From F22 sp963678855 (GTDB lineage: Bacteria > Bacteroidota > Bacteroidia > Bacteroidales > Bacteroidaceae), in the NCBI GenBank assembly GCA_963678855.1, contig OY787448.1:1550001-1614000 (forward strand): a stretch of 64,000 nt of DNA. Direction: 5' to 3'. A program made the translations under genes and the position numbers. Shown here piece after piece: positions 34,526 through 44,651 of the stretch (position 1 is its first letter; the number at the start of each line of letters is the position of its first letter). Below the pieces are notes generated by a model. The model did not search any database and was not told the DNA's origin. It saw nothing but the letters and a program-made list of their open reading frames with translations.

Positions 34526-35923
34526 TTACCAGTCTTTAAGATATGTCTCACCAATCACTAGTTCATCATCAAACATTGTCCTAGCAATCTTTCCTAGGTG
34601 ATCACATTGCCTTGAAAAATTACTACGTGCTGGGTCCAAAGCAAAAATCATATGACCACCATAGCCATCATCGATAATCCTTTGTAAAGTAGATTCACTT
34701 GCAAATCGACCTTGAGCATATTCACTAGAGCCTTGTATCATACCTGTCTTAGGCAAACCTGGATAGTTACCATCCAAATCACCATAACCACCATAATCTT
34801 GAATGGCATAGTCGATCCATTGTCCTGACTCTTCACCATCTACGCTTGGAAGTGAACGTGTTGCACCATATACATAGGTCTCAATTAGGCGGTCTGGCAT
34901 GGCCTTCTTACACTCATACACAAAGCGTGCTGCACCTGCTGCTCCAGGACTGACGAAACCTGGAGGAACTGGATTCTGATAAGCTGAGTACTCATCATCA
35001 AAGAAGATACCATCCAAGCCGTACGCATCGCAAGTAGCCTTCACTTCTTGAGCTACATATTTAGCTGTCTCCTCACTTAAGTTGGCCACACCAGATCGGT
35101 CGTGGTTACCTAGCACACTCATCAAGACTTTGATACCGCGGTCGCGCAATGGCTTAATATATTTCTCACTGTTATCCAGAATGTGTTGTACATTCTCGTT
35201 GTGGAAAATATACACACGGCCAGTTTCCTCACTGTAGTTGATATTTGACGAGAACATGATGACTTGGTCAATCACTTGCTTACCACTGTTTTTCAAAGTA
35301 AATGACATGTTGGTTAGCGGATTGGCGTCATTCACCTCCATACAGCTAATGATTTGGATACCATTTGGCTTTTCTGCATTAGGAAGAGTGGTCATGTCGC
35401 GCACAAGCATCACAAAATCACTTTCTTCTGTAGCTTTGACACCAGCAGATTTAGCGGTCACATGCACTGGTAATGCATACGTTTTGTTTGATTCTAGTGC
35501 TGCATCGGTACGCAATGTTATTGCTACAGCTTCTGATTTGCTTGCTCCTTGAGCTACTTGAGCTGTTTCAGGAATAGTCACTGAGCCTTGTGGGAACAAT
35601 GCATACTCAGTGCCATGTTCTTTATTAAAAGCAGTCAATGCATCTGCATTGTAGCTCAACTGAAGGGTAGCCGCACTGCTCACAGGAGCAGTGGTGCTGA
35701 TAAACATTTCTTTTGTCTCTTCTGTTCTAAACTCAACGACACTATAGCTGCGCTTACCCGCTCCATCCACTAGGTAAGCCACAGGGCTTTCACTAAGTGT
35801 ATATGGGTTCTCATTGACTGGCTCAAGAGCAATATCATCGTCACCACCACAGCTGGTCAAACCGAAGCTACATGTGGCCAATCCAAGGGCCAGTGCCCAA
35901 GTAGATATATTCATTGTTTTCAT
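34526..35923 (-). CDS. GH18 endo-beta-N-acetylglucosaminidase (EndoH/BT_3987-like) lipoprotein
   Basis: It should cut the GlcNAc-GlcNAc bond of high-mannose N-glycans at the cell surface and release the oligosaccharide for import. The lipobox Cys25 is followed by GGDDD (surface-export type). Residues ~45-170 are a DUF1735-like beta-sandwich and ~185-465 the GH18 barrel. The active site reads LDGIFFDDEY: Glu311 is the acid and Asp309 the assisting residue, as in EndoH (DxE). The first position of the usual DxxDxDxE is kept (Asp304) but the second is Phe. The length of 465 residues matches B. theta BT_3987, from a known high-mannose N-glycan PUL. It is part of a six-gene operon. Confidence 0.87.
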   Translation of the reverse strand: MKTMNISTWALALGLATCSFGLTSCGGDDDIALEPVNENPYTLSESPVAYLVDGAGKRSYSVVEFRTEETKEMFISTTAPVSSAATLQLSYNADALTAFNKEHGTEYALFPQGSVTIPETAQVAQGASKSEAVAITLRTDAALESNKTYALPVHVTAKSAGVKATEESDFVMLVRDMTTLPNAEKPNGIQIISCMEVNDANPLTNMSFTLKNSGKQVIDQVIMFSSNINYSEETGRVYIFHNENVQHILDNSEKYIKPLRDRGIKVLMSVLGNHDRSGVANLSEETAKYVAQEVKATCDAYGLDGIFFDDEYSAYQNPVPPGFVSPGAAGAARFVYECKKAMPDRLIETYVYGATRSLPSVDGEESGQWIDYAIQDYGGYGDLDGNYPGLPKTGMIQGSSEYAQGRFASESTLQRIIDDGYGGHMIFALDPARSNFSRQCDHLGKIARTMFDDELVIGETYLKDW

Positions 35924-35950
35924 TTAGCATTACTATTTTTAGGTTACAGA

Positions 35951-37093
35951 CTAGTTTCCTGGTGCTGGAAGTGTTACACTTGTCCATTTCAAGGGATTGT
36001 TTGCCAAAGCATCATTACCATTACCAGAATGGTCTTTCACGCGACGGTCGCTATTATCATCAAACTTCCAGTAAGATACCAAACCTTCTGAATCTGGCGA
36101 TACATAGTAAGGGTTGTTTGTGATTTCTTCTTGCGTACGTACGATATTCCAGATACGTACTTCAGAAATTTCGCCTGCTAAATAGCGTTCATTTGCATAT
36201 GAACGACCGATACAAAAGCCACCAGTTCCACTTTGACCAAGATTGACAGCACCTAGGCTACGGTTGCGTTCGCCTTGTACTTTTCCATTGATATATAACA
36301 CCGTGTGCCCATCATTTGAGTCGTAAGTCACCGCAATATGTACCCACTCGTTTGTAGGTAACTTTTTGTTGCTATCTGCAGAAGGGAAGTTACCACTTGA
36401 TGTCGCCACTTGTACTTGACTGCTAGGATAACCTGCATCACCAATACGAATCAAGAAAGAACCTTCAATACCCATTACCGTAGAGATCAAACGATCAAAA
36501 TTACGCGCTCGAATAAGGGCTTCTAATGTCAATGTATTCAAACTACTTACAACATCTGGATTTTGCCAATCGATAGTCAAATAGTTTTCTTCAATATCAC
36601 CAACCACGTTGATAAGAGCAGCGCCTTTAATGATATAATATTTTGTCACATCACTATCTAGGAGCATGAAGCTGGATTTTGAGATAGTTACTGGCAAGCA
36701 GTATACGATATCACGATTCAGTTTATCTAGATCTACAAAATTCAACTCGATTGTGTTCGACACGATACTACCCGCATTGATAGTCGCCTTGTTGCTTGTA
36801 AAGCTGTAGTTTTCGGCTGGCAAAAGCTCAGTCTCTGCACCATAGTTCTTGTTGTAGGTAGCTACTTTATTTGCAGCAGCAGCAAATGTGACATCCACTT
36901 GCATCGTATGTGGTTGTGCAAGAGCAGCTTGTAGCGTTTGCGTGTAGCCTGTGGTAGACGCTTTAACAAGCATTTCTGCTGTCTTATCATTACCATTGAT
37001 AAACACTTTGTTGTCAAAGTCTGGCTCATCATTTCTACAACCAGTCAACATGACTGAAGCAAGTAGAAAGGCATATACTAATTTACTTCTCAT
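35951..37093 (-). CDS. DUF1735 + LamG lipoprotein, probable surface glycan-binding protein
   Basis: Lipobox Cys19 is followed by RNDEPD, a surface-export signal. Residues ~35-150 form a DUF1735-like domain related to that of the neighbouring GH18 enzyme. Residues ~165-375 form a concanavalin A-like/LamG domain (WVHIAVTYDS, LYINGKVQGE, GEISEVRIWN, VSYWKFDD). No catalytic residues are evident, so it is likely to hold N-glycan or glycoprotein substrate at the surface. The position between the SusD-side genes and GH18 is like that of the binding proteins in the B. theta high-mannose locus. It ends 27 bases before the GH18 gene. Confidence 0.8.
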   Translation of the reverse strand: MRSKLVYAFLLASVMLTGCRNDEPDFDNKVFINGNDKTAEMLVKASTTGYTQTLQAALAQPHTMQVDVTFAAAANKVATYNKNYGAETELLPAENYSFTSNKATINAGSIVSNTIELNFVDLDKLNRDIVYCLPVTISKSSFMLLDSDVTKYYIIKGAALINVVGDIEENYLTIDWQNPDVVSSLNTLTLEALIRARNFDRLISTVMGIEGSFLIRIGDAGYPSSQVQVATSSGNFPSADSNKKLPTNEWVHIAVTYDSNDGHTVLYINGKVQGERNRSLGAVNLGQSGTGGFCIGRSYANERYLAGEISEVRIWNIVRTQEEITNNPYYVSPDSEGLVSYWKFDDNSDRRVKDHSGNGNDALANNPLKWTSVTLPAPGN

Positions 37094-37100
37094 AGTATTC

Positions 37101-38228
37101 TTATTTTAGAGATGGGTTGATAACACCAATGGCAGTACGAACATCATTGTACGTGCGTACATCGCCATAATAATTATTGCTCACATTCTTGATACCAAGA
37201 CCATAGATACTAATTCCGTCATGACTAGCTGCAGCCCAAGTAGCCGTACCTAACAAAGCGCTAGAGCCATCTGCCCAAAAACCAGTCTTGATATCTGCAG
37301 TATCCAAAGATTTTGTTTCTGTCAATACGACAAACTTATCGGCAGGAACGCCCTCTTGAGCAATCATACCCAAGTTGAATGTCATACCCAATGCAGCTTT
37401 GATTGCCGTTACATCAAGCACGATAAAACCTGCATTGTCCAAGATTGTCTTATCCATCAAATTTTCTGGGTGCCCTTGGAATACAAATAACTTATCTGTA
37501 TTACGTGTAGCCCAGTCGCCCATTAGACCAGTAAACAAGTTGTGATAGTTCATATATTCCGCTTTTTCGCTTTCGGTCATATGATTCACTAGTTTCCCTT
37601 TGTATGCAAACACAAAACCATCGTAGTTGTACTTGTCAACTAATGCTACGCTTGCACTCAACTTGTCTACTAAGTGTTGCTCAAAAGTAGGGATGTCGAT
37701 AAGCTCCACTGCCTCTGGCTCTACTGCTTCACCAGTTTCAGCTGCTAGTGCATCTGCTGCATCTTGAGCCGCTTGTTGGCGCTTAGCATTTTCTGCTACT
37801 GCATCTGCTTTCCATAAGTCAAACTGGAACTTCACTGCATCGAAATCGAAAGTTACCACAAACTTAGTGCCTTTTTCAGCGCGTACTTCAGCGATTTCAT
37901 CCATTTGCCATTGAGGCAATTCATCTGGAGAAAGCATAGCCACTACATCTACACTATCAGGAATAGCTGTGATGTTATCTACACGACCTGTGGCTACTCT
38001 TGCCGAGTTGTCGAAAGTCACATACGTCAACTTGTGTGCTCCCTTTTTGTATGCGCGAAGGTTTTCTAGATACGCTGCATACACCTGAGGATTTTGCTTG
38101 TCGATCTGTGACTGAGTAATATCTACTGGTTCTGTATCTTCATTCTCACTTTCGCAAGATGTCATCATTCCCAGCATGGCTAGTCCCATCATAGGGACTG
38201 CCAGCATATATTTACGTAAATTCTTCAT
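37101..38228 (-). CDS. GH18-like lipoprotein lacking catalytic acids, probable glycan-binding protein
   Basis: Lipobox Cys25 is followed by ESENEDTEP (surface export). The ~300-residue body follows a GH18 barrel, with the segment that should carry DxxDxDxE reading YNYDGFVFAYKGKL, so the general acid Glu is absent. An Ala/Glu-rich insertion at about residues 150-185 is unusual. It probably binds the GlcNAc core without cutting it. It is the third gene of the operon, 15 bases after susD and 7 bases before the LamG gene. Confidence 0.75.
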   Translation of the reverse strand: MKNLRKYMLAVPMMGLAMLGMMTSCESENEDTEPVDITQSQIDKQNPQVYAAYLENLRAYKKGAHKLTYVTFDNSARVATGRVDNITAIPDSVDVVAMLSPDELPQWQMDEIAEVRAEKGTKFVVTFDFDAVKFQFDLWKADAVAENAKRQQAAQDAADALAAETGEAVEPEAVELIDIPTFEQHLVDKLSASVALVDKYNYDGFVFAYKGKLVNHMTESEKAEYMNYHNLFTGLMGDWATRNTDKLFVFQGHPENLMDKTILDNAGFIVLDVTAIKAALGMTFNLGMIAQEGVPADKFVVLTETKSLDTADIKTGFWADGSSALLGTATWAAASHDGISIYGLGIKNVSNNYYGDVRTYNDVRTAIGVINPSLK

Positions 38229-38243
38229 TTGAAATCTCCTCTA

Positions 38244-39809
38244 TTATTTACAATCCCACCAGATACGTGTCGCCATGTTGTCGGCACCACCAAGCATCTG
38301 AAGAGCTCCTTGTAGGTTTTCGTTATTTTCTAGATACTCACGTTGTGGATAAGATAGGCGACGAGCAAAGCCATCTTCTGCAATTACACCACCACTCAAA
38401 TTATGTGGTACTGGCATCAACTTAGGATAACCTGTACGACGGAAATCAGCCCAACCTTCTTGACCAAGTGGGAAGTTAGCAATCCACTTTTGTGTAATGA
38501 TGCGTTCTAGTTTCGTTTCCATATCTGCTGCATCGTCCCACATAATTGTGATTTGAGACATATCGCCATTATAAGTATTTTCTCCTAGAGGATCGACATA
38601 CTTTTCAGCTTTTGATGTGTTATCTGCTAGATAAGCATCTACACCTGTAGCACCCCATTGTCCGAAAGACAGACGTACACCTTCTTCATACAAAGCTTGT
38701 GCAGTACCGCCCATATTCCAACCACGTAGCGCACCTTCGGCACGTAGGAATGCTGTTTCGGCAGCGTTCATCAACAAGACCTTATCGTATGATGCATCGA
38801 TATTCATATTGGTATACTTGTGCGCATTGGCAGAAGATGAGAAGTTAGCACCAGTACGAAGACCGTAGTAGCCTTCTTCAACACCGTCAAGTTCAAAAGT
38901 ACTCTTCGTAAAATACTTTTCGCTACGAGGGTCGTTGAATCCTTGCATATACGATGTTATATCGGCCGATACACGAGAGTCACCACCATTGTAATCATAC
39001 ATCACAACACGGAAAGGAGACTTTGTCACTGTATTGAATGCGTTATCAGCATTGCTGCTCATAGGACCAATTTCGTGAGCCATCACTTCTTCCGCTTTTG
39101 TCTTAGCATAATCTGCTTCACAGTAAGACAAGCGCATCGCTAGACGAAGTTTCAATGAGTTACCGTACTTGATCCATTGCTCTACATTACCCGCAAATAC
39201 ATTATCTGTCTCAGGAGTAAAGTTGGCTGTGCGTCTTTCGGTAAGCGCTGCAACAGCTGCTGTCAACTCATCAATCATAGTATGATATACCGTTTTTACA
39301 TCATCGTAAGGAGCAGTCAATTTACCATCCTTACCAATCTGAGTATAAGGGATTGGGCCATAGATATCCGATACACGGTGCATAGCTGCTATACGTACGA
39401 TATCAGCAACAGCAATAATCACAGGATCGTCAGTCACTTGCTTCAGTTGGATATAACTACCGTATGTATTTGGAATGATATCATTGAAAGCTACTTGTAT
39501 CCAGTGTTCTTGTGGATTGTATGTAGCAAAGTTCTTCCCAATAAAGCCTTTGTTGGAATCAGCAAGATATCCACCGAAAGAACCACCTAGTAGACACTCA
39601 GTAAATTGGTTCAAGTTCACATCGACTGGAACCACATAGCCTTGCATCGCTTTGATAGATGCACCAATATTATTACCATCATAGGTGATTTGTTCATGAT
39701 TGGCATCGTATGGGTTTTTGTTGTACTCCTCGTACTTATCTGTACAAGCAGTAGCACCCAATACCATAGCAGCGAGAACGGCTGTCTTTATACTATTTTT
39801 CATTGTCAT
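38244..39809 (-). CDS. SusD-like outer-membrane lipoprotein (SusD-like_2 type)
   Basis: The lid of the SusCD importer, which captures glycans over the SusC barrel. The signal peptide ends MVLGATAC. EEYNKNPYDANHE at the N-terminus is the family's opening, and the TPR helices and WADFRRTGYPKL near the C-terminus are typical. 521 residues. The start could equally be the Met two codons in. It lies 12 bases after susC, as expected of a pair. Confidence 0.9.
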   Translation of the reverse strand: MTMKNSIKTAVLAAMVLGATACTDKYEEYNKNPYDANHEQITYDGNNIGASIKAMQGYVVPVDVNLNQFTECLLGGSFGGYLADSNKGFIGKNFATYNPQEHWIQVAFNDIIPNTYGSYIQLKQVTDDPVIIAVADIVRIAAMHRVSDIYGPIPYTQIGKDGKLTAPYDDVKTVYHTMIDELTAAVAALTERRTANFTPETDNVFAGNVEQWIKYGNSLKLRLAMRLSYCEADYAKTKAEEVMAHEIGPMSSNADNAFNTVTKSPFRVVMYDYNGGDSRVSADITSYMQGFNDPRSEKYFTKSTFELDGVEEGYYGLRTGANFSSSANAHKYTNMNIDASYDKVLLMNAAETAFLRAEGALRGWNMGGTAQALYEEGVRLSFGQWGATGVDAYLADNTSKAEKYVDPLGENTYNGDMSQITIMWDDAADMETKLERIITQKWIANFPLGQEGWADFRRTGYPKLMPVPHNLSGGVIAEDGFARRLSYPQREYLENNENLQGALQMLGGADNMATRIWWDCK

Positions 39810-39821
39810 TGAGTCTTTGGA

Positions 39822-42800
39822 TTAGAATTTCAAACGGATATTGAAACCGATATTACGCGTGCTTGGCATCATATAGTTGTCAATACCTTGGTAATAATTC
39901 CCTGTAGTCGCTACGCTTTCTGGATCGTATGGTGCCTTATTGTAAATCATCCATAGGTTACGACCTACAAGACTTACTTTCATTTCGCCCACACCCCACA
40001 ACATATCTTTTGGGAAAGTATAGCCGAAGCTAGCTTCTTGCAAACGCACGTTTGTAGCGCTATATGTATAGTATTGAGGCATTCCTGATTCTGCAGAAAT
40101 CACGTTGTACCATCCATGTGCATCAACCATGTTGTTGCCATTGATAAGCACACCACCAGCGTTACGAGCATCAGCTGTAGCTTGAGATACACCATAGAAG
40201 TCCATCGCTGCTTGAGTAGCTGAATACACGATACCACCGATACGAGCAGAAACCATAAAGCCTGCTTCGAAGTTTTTATAAGAGAAGCTGTTTCTCCAAG
40301 CCATATTGGCTTTAGGGAATACACTACCTAGCTTGATACCTTCTTCATTCTTTTGGCGCATCACATTGCCTTCTTCGTTGACATAAATATTGCCTTCGCT
40401 ATCTTTCTTCAACTCTGTCAAAGAGTACAAGTCACCTAGCGAGCCACCCTTCTTCAACATAAAGCGTGCTTGAGCCAAACCACCCATATTGATATTGTCT
40501 TTTGTGATCAAGACACCAGTTTCTGGATGACGGTAATCTTCTACAAGTTCCATAATCTTATTACGGTTAGAACTCAATGTGTAGTTAGATTGCCAGCCGA
40601 AGTCGCCCCACTTGTGTTTGTAACCTAGTGCAAGCTCCCAACCCATATTACGTACCTTACCTGTTTGAACAATTAAAGTACTATACGCTGAAGATGCTGA
40701 GATCTTAGGGTCAAATGTTTGGTTCTTTGTATACGTACAATACCAAGAAAGATCCATGTTGAATCCTTTCAAGAAACGAGTAGATAGACCCAACTCATAT
40801 GAATCTGTACGCTCTGGCTTCAAATCATACATAGGATAGTTTGTATCCAAACGCCATACTTTGTTTGAATCATCCCAAGCATACATCGGGTTGGCCAAGT
40901 TACGTGGGAAAGGTGTACCTACAGAAGCGTAAGAAGCACGTACCTTTGCATATTCGATTTGCTTAGGCAATTCAAAGATTTCAGACAACACGAATGATGT
41001 ACCTACCGATGGGTAGAAGAAAGACTTCTTGTTAGACTTAGGACCTGCCAATTGAGAAGGCCAGTCGTTACGAGCAGTCAAAGTCAAGTAGTATGCACTC
41101 TTATAGCCAAGTTCTGCACTTGCAAATACACTTTGTGTTTGCTCTCTCCAACCCATTTCTTTACGACGTAGCGTCAAAGCGTCTAGGTGAGACACAGTAA
41201 ATACATTGGCCAAACCATTCTTATTGTTGATACCACCCTCTACTTGAAGCATGTCATAACGCATATCTGAGTAAGATGCACCGATATTGGCATTGAAAGT
41301 AAAGTCTTCCATAAATCGCTTATCGATATTTACCAAGAAGTCAGCATATGTTTGCTTTTCTTTTGATGTAGTGATACCATAGAAACCTTTATCTGAACCG
41401 TTAGTAATCGTCTTGTTAGTCGATGCATACAGGCGCTTAGTAAAGTCGTTTACAGAATTATCGATACGAACACGACCTGCTAGATTCAACCAGTCATATA
41501 CATCATACGATAGGCTTGCATTGAACATATAACGGTCTTTGTTGTTATTGCTCAAGTTTCTGTAGTTGATCCAGTATGGGTTTTGGAATTGGTCAGTACC
41601 TTGTGGCCAGTATTGCTTAGAATAGCCGCTTGCGGTATCGAAGCGTTCAAACATTTTGATATCTGCCCAGTCATCACCACGTGGGAAAAGGTAAGCCGAT
41701 ACTAGAGGATTTGAATACGTACCTTGGTTGACCATATTTTGGTCTTTTTGACGGATATAGCTACCGCCCAAGTCAAGCTTCATCTTGTCGTCCAAAAATG
41801 AAGTCGTGTTACGGAAAGTAAAGTTGTAACGAGTATATTTATTATTTGGAACTACACCTGCAGATTGTACAGAAGCAGCAGACAAATACGTTTGATTGCG
41901 TTCAGAACCAGTAGACAAAGACACGGTTTGTGTATTGACAACACCTGTCTTGAAATAATCATCAGCTGGCTTGTAGTTGTAGTTATTATCAGCTGTAAGC
42001 TTACGACCCCAACTTTTATCGGCTACAGGAGCAGAACTGCTCAAATCGCCTGTACCATATTCGTTTTGGAAGTCAGGAGTCACCAATACGTTCATAAACT
42101 CTGTGTTACTTGACACAGTCACGCTTGTCTTACCAGCCTTACCACTTTTTGTTGTGATTACGATTGCACCATTGGCTGCGTGGCTACCATAAAGGGCTGC
42201 GGCTGCCGCACCTGTTAGTACCGATATGCTTTCGATATCTTCGGGGTTGATGTCAGCGATAGGCTCAGAAGAACCTTGGCTATCAAACTCAGTGCCACCT
42301 GCACCGTCGTTTAGGTTAAACATAGGTACACCATCGATCACATATAAGGCATTACTTGATTGTGCGATAGACTTTGTACCACGCATCACCACCTTAGACG
42401 CACCACCGACACCCGATGAACTACTGTTGATATTTACACCAGCTACTTTACCGTTCAAAGAGTTTACAAAGTTGGCATCTTTGTTTGTCAAGAGTTCGTC
42501 GCTCTTCACTTGTTGTACATTGTAACTCAAGGCTTTTTCTTCACGTTTGATACCAAGTGCTGTTACGACTACTTCAGAAAGTGCATTGGCTTCTTCTTGC
42601 ATGACGATTTTAAATGTCGTCTTGTTGCCTACTGTCACGGTTTGTGGCTCATATCCTACGTATTTTACCACAAGTGCTGTTTGGTTTGTAATTTCTGGAA
42701 TGTTCAATTGGAAACGACCGTCCATATCAGTCAGTGTTCCCATAGAAGTTCCTTTGACTACAACTGTAGCACCGATAAGTGCTTCACCTTGTACGTCTAC

Positions 42801-43160
42801 CACAAGTCCTTTTACTAGCGCACTGTGTTTTTCAACAACTGGGCGCATAGAAAGTACAATATTACTACGGTCTACGGCATACGTGATGCGAGTACCGTCG
42901 AATAAATCAGCCAATACAGTTGAGAGAGGTTGATTTTTCGCATGTACTGTCATTTGCTGATTGACATCAACTTCGTCTCCATAAACAAATAAATACTTTG
43001 TCTGTCTCTCGATCTTGTGGAGAATCTTCAGTAGTTTAGTGTTTGTTGCATCGATTGTCACCTTCTTACTTTGAGCCCATGAAGGGGATACTCCTAAAGT
43101 CAAAAGAGCACAAAAGACAAGCAGCAAACGCCTAGTTTGCGACATCTTCAATAAGTTCAT
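39822..43160 (-). CDS. SusC-like TonB-dependent transporter with STN signalling domain
   Basis: The outer-membrane importer of the N-glycan PUL, 1112 residues. A signal peptide ends SPSWAQ. Residues ~30-100 are an STN domain (TIDATNTKLLKILHKIE), which contacts a FecR-type anti-sigma factor. Then come the carboxypeptidase-like domain (VDVQGEALIGATVVVKG), the TonB-box region SEVVVTALG, the plug (ALYGSHAANGAIVITTKSG) and the barrel ending NIRLKF. The STN domain together with the ECF sigma/FecR pair upstream indicates transport-coupled control: substrate in the barrel releases the sigma factor, which transcribes this operon. Confidence 0.93.
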   Translation of the reverse strand: MNLLKMSQTRRLLLVFCALLTLGVSPSWAQSKKVTIDATNTKLLKILHKIERQTKYLFVYGDEVDVNQQMTVHAKNQPLSTVLADLFDGTRITYAVDRSNIVLSMRPVVEKHSALVKGLVVDVQGEALIGATVVVKGTSMGTLTDMDGRFQLNIPEITNQTALVVKYVGYEPQTVTVGNKTTFKIVMQEEANALSEVVVTALGIKREEKALSYNVQQVKSDELLTNKDANFVNSLNGKVAGVNINSSSSGVGGASKVVMRGTKSIAQSSNALYVIDGVPMFNLNDGAGGTEFDSQGSSEPIADINPEDIESISVLTGAAAAALYGSHAANGAIVITTKSGKAGKTSVTVSSNTEFMNVLVTPDFQNEYGTGDLSSSAPVADKSWGRKLTADNNYNYKPADDYFKTGVVNTQTVSLSTGSERNQTYLSAASVQSAGVVPNNKYTRYNFTFRNTTSFLDDKMKLDLGGSYIRQKDQNMVNQGTYSNPLVSAYLFPRGDDWADIKMFERFDTASGYSKQYWPQGTDQFQNPYWINYRNLSNNNKDRYMFNASLSYDVYDWLNLAGRVRIDNSVNDFTKRLYASTNKTITNGSDKGFYGITTSKEKQTYADFLVNIDKRFMEDFTFNANIGASYSDMRYDMLQVEGGINNKNGLANVFTVSHLDALTLRRKEMGWREQTQSVFASAELGYKSAYYLTLTARNDWPSQLAGPKSNKKSFFYPSVGTSFVLSEIFELPKQIEYAKVRASYASVGTPFPRNLANPMYAWDDSNKVWRLDTNYPMYDLKPERTDSYELGLSTRFLKGFNMDLSWYCTYTKNQTFDPKISASSAYSTLIVQTGKVRNMGWELALGYKHKWGDFGWQSNYTLSSNRNKIMELVEDYRHPETGVLITKDNINMGGLAQARFMLKKGGSLGDLYSLTELKKDSEGNIYVNEEGNVMRQKNEEGIKLGSVFPKANMAWRNSFSYKNFEAGFMVSARIGGIVYSATQAAMDFYGVSQATADARNAGGVLINGNNMVDAHGWYNVISAESGMPQYYTYSATNVRLQEASFGYTFPKDMLWGVGEMKVSLVGRNLWMIYNKAPYDPESVATTGNYYQGIDNYMMPSTRNIGFNIRLKF

Positions 43161-43582
43161 TTGAATAATAAGTTTTGTTTTTCATACTAGCCGACAGATT
43201 TGGTTCAGGTCTGTTCAGCATGTTTAATAAATCGTTGAAATTGAAATAAGTGCGTAAACACGCCTTATCTCGGAGAAAGTGTAAAGGTCTTTTATCTATT
43301 ACTTCATTGGCAATAAATAGAATAAGATAGTTATTAGATTGTTGTTAATAAGTCACTTGGTTAACCGGTTTTGAAGTCTCGTTTTTTAGAGGCTTCACTA
43401 TGATAACACAACAACTAGGCTCTCCCCTAAATAAAAACACAAAAAAAAATATTTCTCCACAAATTCGTGAACAAATATAGTCTTTTAGTTCGTATTTTTA
43501 CCTAGACATGATACATAAAAAAATGAGGCTATGCCGTAAAACAGCATGCCTCATTTCGTTTACTATGTGTACCTACTTAAAT
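43161..43582. other. Intergenic region upstream of susC
   Basis: No gene is seen. It should hold the ECF-sigma-dependent promoter of the PUL operon, which cannot be recognised without the sigma factor's consensus; no TAnnTTTG/TTTG pair stands out. The FecR terminator occupies its left end as read by the minus strand. Confidence 0.4.
43515..43556 (-). terminator. Terminator after the FecR anti-sigma gene
   Basis: A 13-bp stem with one bulged base (arms 43521-43534 and 43544-43556), 26 bases after the stop. A run of seven T follows on the minus strand. Confidence 0.75.
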
Positions 43583-44533
43583 CTATTTTTTGTCTTGGAT
43601 ATAGATGGTACTGTGCTCTATAGAATCGCGAAAATAATTGAAATCACAATTTCTAAGCAGCACCCATAATGCATGATCTACTCCTTCGTCAATACGTATC
43701 TTACCCGTAAAACTAGCTTCTGGAATATCTTGCATCAGATTCACGATGCGAACCCCAAATGTAGATTCGAAGCGCAATAGCAAGCTGACGAAATCTTCGT
43801 CGTGGAAGGATAGTATCCCATCTCGCCAAGCAAAGTCCTTATAGACGGGTGTTTCTGCCGCCACAAGCTGTCCTTCTCTCAAAGCAACAGTTTGATCGGG
43901 CACCATACGTATATCCTCTTGTTGATTCATATTATCGTGCAACAAGACAGCACCTTCAACTAGCGAGACCTCAAAGTGTTCACACGCTTCCTTTGCAAAA
44001 GCGTTCACGTCAAACTCAGTACCCAACACGCGAATATCAGCACGTTTAGTCTTCACAATAAATGGATGTTCCTTATCATGAGCCACATCAAAATAGCCTT
44101 CACCGTCTAAGGTTACCTCACGGGTATCACCTTGGAAGTTTTGTGGAAATCTCAATGAAGACAAAGCATTCAAACACACTTCAGTACCATCTGCTAAAGT
44201 CACATCTACTCGCTGGCCTGCTGGGACATTGATTTGTGTATATTGCATTTCAGGTTGGGATGCAAAATAAGGAGTAGCCACCATGCCTATACCAAAAGCG
44301 ACGACTACCGCAGCTGCTATGCTCGCCACTTGAGTCCAAAAATGACGCGTCGTCCACAAGGCATATTTTTGCACCTGAGGCTCTTCGCTAAATAAAAGCG
44401 CATCAAAAATGCGACGTTCCTGGTTCAATACATCGTAATGAGCTGGATCGTCATCTAACCATTTCAACAGCTGCTCTTCCTCGTGTAGAGTAGCCTCATG
44501 GCGAAAATATCTATTGAATAATTCTTTATTCAT
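43583..44533 (-). CDS. FecR-family anti-sigma factor
   Basis: An inner-membrane anti-sigma factor that holds the ECF sigma factor until the SusC STN domain signals substrate. The cytoplasmic N-terminus binds sigma (LFNRYFRHEATLHEEEQLLKW), one helix crosses the membrane (VASIAAAVVVAFGIGM, about residues 88-110), and the periplasmic FecR domain follows (VPAGQRVDVTLADGTEVCLN, with EGYFDVAHD). A longer frame opens at 44584, but its 17 extra residues do not fit the family, so MNKELFNRYF is taken as the start (316 residues). It lies 118 bases after the sigma gene. Confidence 0.9.
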   Translation of the reverse strand: MNKELFNRYFRHEATLHEEEQLLKWLDDDPAHYDVLNQERRIFDALLFSEEPQVQKYALWTTRHFWTQVASIAAAVVVAFGIGMVATPYFASQPEMQYTQINVPAGQRVDVTLADGTEVCLNALSSLRFPQNFQGDTREVTLDGEGYFDVAHDKEHPFIVKTKRADIRVLGTEFDVNAFAKEACEHFEVSLVEGAVLLHDNMNQQEDIRMVPDQTVALREGQLVAAETPVYKDFAWRDGILSFHDEDFVSLLLRFESTFGVRIVNLMQDIPEASFTGKIRIDEGVDHALWVLLRNCDFNYFRDSIEHSTIYIQDKK

Positions 44534-44651
44534 CGGGGTTTCTATATTAAAAACATGCACACATTGAGCAGATACAATGCGCACTACTTATTTATCCTGT
44601 ACTAATAGAACACATCAAGAGGGCCCTCCCCTCATATTTTTTTAAATAAAA

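Noticed and set aside
44619..44628. GAGGGCCCTC palindrome between the sigma and FecR genes
   Set aside because: Only 10 bp, with no T-run in the direction of transcription; too short to call a terminator or operator.
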